Under the pieces are notes generated by a model. The model worked only from the letters and a program-made list of their open reading frames with translations, had not been told where the DNA came from and ran no database searches. 64,000 nucleotides of DNA from Sequoia sempervirens (lineage: Eukaryota > Streptophyta > Pinopsida > Cupressales > Cupressaceae), in assembly GCA_007258455.2 (NCBI GenBank), contig VDFB02000003.1:43713986-43777985 (forward strand). Direction: 5' to 3'. Both the position numbers and the translations under genes were made by a program. Of this stretch, positions 58,501-64,000 are shown piece by piece (positions within the stretch are counted from its first letter, which is position 1; every line of letters begins with the position of its first letter).

Positions 58501-58856
58501 TTATGGGTAGATTGAAAAATGAACAAATGAAGTCAAAGATTCTTGAAATTAAGACTTTCGTGGAGAAAATAAAACTAGAAATAGATGATAAGGAAGAAGT
58601 AATATGATAAAAATAGTTGTAGATGCAAAGGCAATAGCTGGAAGTGTTGAAATTGAAGCAAAACAACTGAAGACTAAAATTAACCATTTAGGAAAGGAAT
58701 TAAAAGCAAAGAAGAATTTTTTTTCATTAACAAAAAGGAGGTTAGTTTTCTCTAAAAATACTAGAAAAAGAAGTAGGCCAAATTGAATGAGATACATAAT
58801 GTATTCAATGAAGAGATTATTTATGCTCTCAAGAAGTTGAGGAAGGTGCATGTGTA
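58501..58856 (+). pseudogene. Coiled-coil ORF fragment of unknown origin
   Basis: From ATG 58503 the frame reads MGRLKNEQMKSKILEIKTFV then EKIKLEIDDKEE. An overlapping frame (58604-58786) continues AGSVEIEAKQLKTKINHLGK, and a third continues LNEIHNVFNEEIIYALKKLR to about 58853. Heptad-like spacing of Leu/Ile with Lys/Glu indicates one broken coiled-coil protein. It resembles in style the gag or env-like coiled coils of the copia elements here, but I see no specific match. Confidence 0.4.
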
Positions 58857-59084
58857 GGTTCTTCTCTGTTCATCACGTTATCGAACCAACTATTCCAACA
58901 TGTCTATATGGGTGGTTTTATGCTAGGTAAGGTCCTCTTTCGCACCCAAACATGTTGAAACGGTCCGAGCCAAATTCTACTAGAAAAGTCTCTTAAGAGA
59001 CCAAAGTACAAAAGGGCAACAAACTTCAACAAGAAATTACTCAGAAACCATGGCACTTGGAAACACTTCATTCGAGGCTACAAG

Positions 59085-59428
59085 TGTTGCAAGATGGTGT
59101 GTCCCTTGGTCTTCCTTGTAGCACAACGCTTGGGTTTGTGACATGGTCTAACTGCCTCCTGTGGATCTTAATTGATGCTTGTATCAGGCATTGACAAGTT
59201 GACCTTTTGGTGCAACGATAAGGCCAACAATTGGTATTAGAGCTGGTCACAGGTTCAAGCCCCTTGTTTTTTCTAGGGGGGATTGTTGCAAGATGGTGTG
59301 TCCCTTAGTCTTCCTTGCAGCACAATGCTTGGGTTTGTGACATGGTCTAACCACCTCCTGTGGATCTTAACTGATGCTTGTATCAGACATTGACAGGTTG
59401 AACTTTTGGTGCAATGACAAGGCCAAAA
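59085..59428 (+). mobile_element. Complete 344-bp TRIM (terminal-repeat retrotransposon in miniature)
   Basis: Two 145-bp LTRs (59085-59229 and 59284-59428), both starting TGTTGCAAGATGGTGTGTCC, flank a 54-bp core. The core starts with the primer site TTGGTATTAGAGCTGG (initiator Met-tRNA type) and ends with the polypurine tract CTAGGGGGGAT. The perfect target duplication ACAAG is at 59080-59084 and 59429-59433. Removing the element and one ACAAG restores an uninterrupted satellite unit (GGCTACAAG-ATCACATATGG, compare GGATACAAGATCATGTAGG at about 60114). It has no coding capacity, so mobilisation would need enzymes in trans. Confidence 0.9.
59230..59283 (+). other. TRIM internal core: primer site and polypurine tract
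   Basis: ATTGGTATTAGAGCTGG follows the 5' LTR directly, with one difference from TGGTATCAGAGC. The next bases GTCACAGGTTCAAGCCCC resemble the T-arm complement region of the same tRNA. CTAGGGGGGAT precedes the 3' LTR. Confidence 0.85.
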
Positions 59429-61575
59429 ACAAGATCACATATGGCCCCTCTATAATAACCTCTCTCGGTTTTTGATAGCTCCAAGTCATTTTCCTATGGT
59501 CAACAAATTTCAGTTGATGGAAAACGAGTCAGTTGCATGTGGTGTAAATTTGAAAAGTGGTGTGACTTTCATTCTATTTGTCACATGACCAAAATAACTA
59601 TTCCAACACATTTGTATGGGTGGGTTTATGCTAGGAAAGGTCTTTTGCACCCAAACACGTCAAAACGGTCCAAGCCACATTTTACTGGCGAAGTCTCTTA
59701 AGAGACTAAAGTACAAAAGGACAGAAAACTTTGACGAGCAATTACTCAAAAATTGTGGAACTTGGAAAAACTCTATATGATGCTATGGGATCATGTAGGG
59801 CCCCTCTACAATAACCTATCTTGGTTTTCGATAGCTCCAACAATTGATGAAAAATGGGTCAGTTGCATGTAGTGTAAAGTTGGAAAGTGGTATAACTTTT
59901 TTTTTCTTTGTCATATGACCAAACTAACTATTCCAACATGTTTTTATGGGTTTTTTTATGCTAGGAAAGGTCCTCTTTTTCACCCAAACATGCCAAAACA
60001 GTTTGAGCCACATTATATTGACGAAGTCTCTTAAAAGATCAAAGTGTAAAAGGGTAGCAAGCTTTGATGAGCGATTACTCAAAAACTGTGGCACTTGGAA
60101 ACACTCTGTCTGAGGATACAAGATCATGTAGGTCCCCTCTATAATAACCTCTCTCTTTTTTTGATGGCTCCAAGTCATTTTCTCAAGGTGAACAGATTCC
60201 AGTTGATGGAAAACGGGTTAGTTACATGTAGTGTAAAGTTAGAAAGTGGTGTAACTTTCATTTAATTTTTCATACAATCAAACCAATTGTTCCAACACAT
60301 CCATATGGGTGGTTTTATGCTAGGAAAGGTCCTATTTTCACCCAAACATGTTGAAATGATTTGATCCATATTCTACTGACAAAGTCTCTTAACAGACCAA
60401 AGTACAAAAGGGTAGCAAACTTTGAAGAGCGATTAATCAAAAACCATGGCACTTGGAAACACTTATTTTGAGGCTATGAGATCATGTGTGGCCCCTCTAC
60501 AATAACCTCTCTCATTTTTTGATAGATCCAAGTTGTTTTCCTGTGGTCAACCGATTTCAGTTGATGGAAAACGGGTCAATTGCATGTAGTTTAAAGTTGG
60601 AAAGTGGTGTAACTTTTGTTTTGTTCTTCATACGACCAAACCAATTGTTTCAACACATCTATATGGGTGGTTTTATGATATGAAAGGTCCTCTTTTTCAC
60701 CCAAACATGCTGAAATGGTTCCAGCCACATTCTACCGACAAAGTCTCTTAAGAGACCAAAGTGCAAAAGGGCAATGAACTTCGATGAGTGATTAATAAAT
60801 AACCATGGTACTTGGAAACACTAAATTTGAGGCTATGAGATCATGTAGGGACCCTCTACAATAACCTCTCTCATTTTTTGATAGCTCCAAGTCATTTTCT
60901 CGTGGTGAACATATTTCAATTAATGGAAAATAGGTTAATTACATGTAGTGTAAAGTTGGAAAGTGGTGTAACTTTCATTTTGTTCATCATACAACTAAAC
61001 CAACTATTTCAACATGTTTGTATGGGTGGTTTTATGCTAGGAAAGGTCTCATTTTTCATCCAAACATGTCGAAACAGTCCGAGCAACATTCTACCAGTGA
61101 AGTCTCTTAAGAGACCAAAGTGCAAAAGGGCAGAAAATTTTGACGAGTGATTACTCAAAAATCATGGCACTTGAAAATTTTCCATATGAGGCTATAGGAT
61201 CATGTAGGGCCTATCTACAATAACCTCTCTCAGTTTTTGATAGTTCCAAGTCATTTTCTTGTGGTGAATAAATTTCAGTTGATGAAAAATGAATCAGTTG
61301 CATGTAGTGTAAAGTTACAAGGTAGGATACTTTTTTGTTTTGTTCTTTGTGGGGCCAAAAATTTAACACCAACACATATAGGTGGGCACATCCATGATAG
61401 GCATGGTCACTGTGCTCAATATAAAAAGTTCCTAGTCTTTCCAATTCCCTTATGATCTTTAATAAGACTTGCATGCCTTAAGTTTTTGTTTGTGAGACTT
61501 AGTTGTTACTTTCCATTTTGTTTTTTCAATAGTTTTATGTTGTTTTCTTTATCTACATAATGCATGAATCATAAA

Positions 61576-61750
61576 GCATACAAGTGAATGGTAGCATCAA
61601 GCACACATGTGGAATGGTAGATGTCTTCCTCAATGATATAAAGCATGAAGCATGAAGCATGGTAGCATGGAGCATGAAGCATGAAGCATCAAACATACAC
61701 ATGAATTTCCTTCATGAAGCACATGAAGCATGAAGCATGAAGAATTACTA
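61576..61750. repeat. GCATGAA minisatellite
   Basis: Degenerate repeats of AGCATGA(A/G) in runs (e.g. AAGCATGAAGCATGAAGCAT near 61640 and 61730), interrupted by variant words such as GGTAGCATGG. Confidence 0.8.
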
Positions 61751-62157
61751 TATTCATATGATTGATTTAATGTTCAATAATCTTACAGGACAATAATGTT
61801 CAAAATTATTATATATTTATAATTATAAAAAAGAAGAGTGCATGGAAAACACTTGGATTTTAAATTTCTGAATTAAAAAATCTACAAGTATCTATTGAAG
61901 CATGGATTTATAATAAAAATATGGACACCATCAATAAAAAGTATTTTTATTAACCAAATAGCCATGTAGGAATACATCAATATATGTTGATTTAAGTATA
62001 AAATATATATAAAATAGCCATATAGGCTTACAAGAATGCCATATAGGCATTCAATGTCAAATATATGCAATACAAAATATGTCCAAAAATGCCATATAGG
62101 CATACAACAAAGGACCCCAATCAAAATTCATTTCCCTCCAGGTGAATGAAAAAAATG
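61751..62157. other. AT-rich DNA with repeated GCCATATAGGC words
   Basis: AATAGCCATATAGGCTTAC, AATGCCATATAGGCATTC and AATGCCATATAGGCATAC occur at about 62014, 62038 and 62089, with a weaker copy at 61960. GCCATATAGGC is nearly self-complementary. No gene. Confidence 0.5.
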
Positions 62158-62235
62158 GGTGGCCTTTGGTGGCTGAGTGGATGGTGATGCATATGACACT
62201 CATTTACCCTGAACTCAAGGGTTGCTCCTCCTAGG
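62158..62235 (+). other. tRNA-like or SINE-head relic
   Basis: TGGCTGAGTGG (about 62170) fits the pol III A box. About 40 bases on, ACCCT-GAACTCA-AGGGT (about 62205-62225) makes a 5-bp stem with a 7-base loop like a T-arm, though the loop lacks the usual TTCRA. It could be a tRNA pseudogene or a SINE head. I could not fold a full cloverleaf. Confidence 0.25.
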
Positions 62236-62609
62236 GTTTAGTTCCTCATCAAGCCTTATCTATTACAATAGCAAGTAAATACATTAATATATAGAAATTA
62301 CATTATAAAAATAACATATTTAACAAAATAATCACTTACCACCACTAGATGATCTCTCTCCTCACATGAAAGATTCACATGCTCATGTTGTGGCATGCCC
62401 AAGTCCTATAGAAACCATCCAAATAGAAATTAAACTATGAATCAATAATCATTTGATTTTTCACTAACTAACAGCTATAACAATGAATGTAATTTGAAAT
62501 TTACTAATCTACCTCATACCCCCGTTAGAGGCATCGAGCTATCTATTGTAGAAGTTACACCTTGCTCCATTACCCTATCAACATCTAGAGGTGATTTCAC
62601 TTCCATCAT
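62215..62609 (-). CDS. Possible C-terminal exons of an unidentified gene
   Basis: Three minus-strand segments join in phase 0 with canonical splice signals. 62609-62520 (30 codons, MMEVKSPLDVDRVMEQGVTS...) follows TTTTCAG and ends before GTATGA. 62405-62340 (22 codons, DLGMPQHEHVNLSCEERDHL...) follows TTCTATAG and ends before GTAAGT. 62259-62215 (IRLDEELNPRRSNP and stop) follows GTAATAG. Introns would be 114 and 80 bp, plausible for plants. I recognise no family, no start context is proven, and the pieces are short, so chance remains possible. The host could be a transposase-type gene or a real gene whose 5' part lies to the right or was lost. Confidence 0.25.
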
Positions 62610-62756
62610 CTGAAAATAAAATAACAAATTATTCCATCACAAAAAGTAGAATAGTGATGCAGGTCATGGCTTATAATGTATGATATAATTTACAAAATTT
62701 TGAGTACTTATTGAACTATATATTTCTTACTATTATGCTTACTATTTTCCCTATCC

Positions 62757-62938
62757 ATAGCTTGTTCGAAAGCACCTGATTTAGGATTTTATCCATAGCA
62801 GTGATGCAGTGAACTGTTTCATAAAATACTTTGGTAGACATGTATGAAAAATGTGGTAGCATAGAGAAGGCAGTGAATTGTTCAAAAAAATGCCTCAAAG
62901 AAATGTGGTCTCATGGTGATGGAATGCCATGAATTTTT
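62757..62938 (+). pseudogene. PPR gene fragment, plus strand
   Basis: The frame reads TLVDMYEKCGSIEKAVN, then CSKKMPQRNVVSW, a stop, then WNAMN (about 62829-62938). This is the plant PLS-type PPR consensus LVDMYAKCGSIEKA..LFDKMPQRNVVSWNAMI. Upstream (from about 62757) a decayed ACSKAPDLGF block fits the preceding repeat. It forms the left arm of palindrome copy 3. Confidence 0.7.
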
Positions 62939-63018
62939 TTTTTGTCATGGCATTCCATCACCATGAGACCGCATTTCTTTTAGGCATTTTTTTCAAACAT
63001 TTCAATGCCTTCTCTATG
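62860..63018. repeat. PPR-derived palindrome, copy 3
   Basis: Arms CATAGAGAAGGCA at 62860 and TGCCTTCTCTATG at 63006-63018 are outer complements. Inner blocks GTGGTCTCATGGTGATGGAA and TTCCATCACCATGAGACC are complementary, with CATGA/TCATG next to an AATTTTTTTTTTG loop centred near 62939. The left arm is sense PPR (plus) and the right arm antisense. Confidence 0.9.
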
Positions 63019-63024
63019 TTATTA

Positions 63025-63845
63025 TGCTGGGATGGGGTGGATGGTATAGTGTGGTCTTGATTATGAGATGGAGGGGGATCATGAGATGAAGAGGTATGGA
63101 TGTTTTGATCATGAGGGAAAGAGGATCATTAGGTGGGGTGGAAGGTGTACTTTGAGACCACATTTTGAGAGCAATCATACAATGGAGTGAAAGAGGTACT
63201 TTGATCTAGACATAGAAGGATGTCGTTAGATGAAGTGGGGGAGAGGGGATTGTGAGAGGGGGGTGAAGGGATATATTTCTCTTGAGATGGAAAGATATCA
63301 TTAGATGATATGGAAGGGATATGTTGTTCTTGATTGGGAATGGGATCATGGATGGAAGGGGATCATATGATGGATGAGAAGGGTTTCCTTGATCTTTATA
63401 TGGAGGGAAATTTATGTTAGCATGATTTGGATTAGGAGATGTACATAGTTCATTTGATATGGATGGTATCATGAGGGAGGAAGGTTTTATAGACTCTTCA
63501 ACTTGGATATATGGATTGATAGGGGATTCATTTAAGATTTAGGGTATTAGTGTTTATCTTGATGTGGGGGTGATGAAGGTGGATGCATGATATGGGAAGA
63601 TTGCACCACTTTTTTTTTTGCATGGGGAAACAACCACCTTTACAAATAGTCCTTGGAGGAAGTTATTATGAGAGACATGGGATGAATTTGCTTGGTAATA
63701 GTGGGGTGATGTGGATTTTAAGGATGTGGGATATGAAAGTGGAATAAGAGGTGGAAGCTTCCATGGATTGGTAAATTGAGGATGAGGATGAGGACCTTGA
63801 AAAGGATTTGGAGGGGAATTTTTGCTAAAAGGCTTGGTTTCTATT
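63025..63845 (-). pseudogene. Proline-rich fragment resembling the element G ORF
   Basis: Minus-strand open stretches at 63206-63472 (NPSHPSYDPLPSMIPFP) and 63554-63880 (SPPNPFQGPHPHPQFTNPWK, SYPTSLKSTSPHYYQANSSH) share the Pro/Ser/His-rich style and GGGGGATCATGAGA/GATGGGAT wording of element G (about 36296-36500). It lies exactly between palindrome copies 3 and 4. It has no LTR, G-patch or PSxLGxYxP motif that I can see, so relation to element G is likely but unproven. Confidence 0.4.
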
Positions 63846-63848
63846 CTT

Positions 63849-63969
63849 AAGGTAGTGAGTTGTTTGAAAAAATGCCTCAAATAAATGTGGTCTCATGGTG
63901 ATGGAATGGCATTCCATCACCATGAGACTACATTTCTTTAAGGCATTTTTTCAAACAACTCATTTCCTT
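63849..63969. repeat. PPR-derived palindrome, copy 4
   Basis: 121 bp centred at 63909 (GGAATG-G-CATTCC). Arms AAGGTAGTGAGTTGTTTG and CAAACAACTCATTTCCTT close the outer end; inner arms ATGTGGTCTCATGGTGATGG and CCATCACCATGAGACTACAT pair almost perfectly. The flank TTGCTTACTATTATGCTTT to the right is the reverse complement of the sequence left of copy 2 (AAAGCATAATAGTAAGCAA), so the duplicated unit extends beyond the palindrome. Confidence 0.9.
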
Positions 63970-64000
63970 GCCTATGTTATTGCTTACTATTATGCTTTGA

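Larger units (their letters stand above)
58862..61420. repeat. Satellite-like tandem repeat, about 358-bp unit, roughly six copies
   Basis: The anchor TTTATGCTAGGAAAGGTC occurs near 58921, 59629, 59959, 60318, 60676 and 61034, and in decayed form near 61395. Spacings are about 358-361 bp, except 330 (a short unit) and 708 (one unit plus the 349 bp of a TRIM and its duplication). Other conserved words are AAGTCTCTTAAGAGACCAAA (itself containing the palindrome TCTCTTAAGAGA), GGAAAACGGGTCAGTTGCAT and CATGTAGGGCCCCTCTACAA. Open frames inside (60486-60683, 60878-61150, 61237-61455) are the same unit in different copies with frame-breaking changes, so they are not genes. Confidence 0.9.

Noticed and set aside
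59231..59264. SINE or tRNA gene suggested by GGTTCAAGCCCC
   Set aside because: The motif follows a Met-tRNA primer site between two 145-bp LTRs with a target duplication, so it is the TRIM primer region rather than a pol III gene.
58862..61420. CRISPR-like array or gene cluster in the tandem repeat
   Set aside because: The unit is about 358 bp without short repeat/spacer structure, and the plant nuclear context makes CRISPR implausible. Open frames are shifted between units.
57429..63969. The four palindromes as ordinary MITEs
   Set aside because: Arms translate into a recognisable PPR motif in all copies, and I found no consistent target duplication at the arm ends. A genome-wide copy count would be needed to exclude it fully.

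Overview
The window reads as a transposon-dominated stretch of a large plant nuclear genome. It is AT-rich and holds no intact host gene, but many layers of decayed LTR retrotransposons: plant Ty1/copia (two lineages), Ty3/gypsy chromovirus, a gag/pol-less LTR element and a TRIM. It also holds fragments of plant PPR genes. The abundance of old, little-purged insertions would suit a gymnosperm or another very large genome, but the species cannot be read from the sequence. One 100-base N run at 46561-46660 is an assembly gap, so continuity across it is not guaranteed.

Layout. 1-5200 is AT-rich non-coding DNA with a candidate inverted-repeat element (2732-4145), a GTACCC/ACGCGT-rich foldback and a 151-bp tandem duplication. 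5222-7098 is the 5' end of a Sirevirus-like copia element (LTR, Met-tRNA primer site, start of gag). 7555-25295 is a nested block. A minus-strand Sirevirus-like element (TSD ATCTA) keeps both LTRs, gag and an extra (env-like) ORF but has no recognisable pol. It was invaded by a solo LTR (9199-10247, TSD AACTA) and by a full-length but dead copia element (11478-19732). 26290-29296 holds a palindrome-bearing LTR fragment and a decayed gypsy chromovirus pol that still shows its C-terminal chromodomain.

31028-43394 is a 12.4-kb minus-strand LTR element with two 1238-bp LTRs. Instead of gag/pol it has a long leader made of 83-bp and 162-bp tandem repeats and a proline-rich ORF with a G-patch. 43400-48590 is AT-rich, includes the gap, and ends in a more GC-rich block that looks like part of an unknown LTR. 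49081-53425 is the 3' part of a second Sirevirus-like element (long env-like ORF, multiple polypurine tracts, LTR). It abuts the C-terminal half of a copia pol and its LTR (53426-56975).

The last 7 kb is the most unusual. It holds four near-perfect palindromes whose arms are sense and antisense copies of one PPR motif, with further antisense PPR relics. A ~358-bp satellite (58862-61420) carries a complete 344-bp TRIM with a perfect target duplication. A possible three-exon gene tail and a second fragment resembling the proline-rich element follow. None of the retroelement reading frames is intact. The interest lies in the architecture (nesting order, non-autonomous layouts) and in the PPR palindromes, which have the shape expected of young inverted-duplication small-RNA loci.
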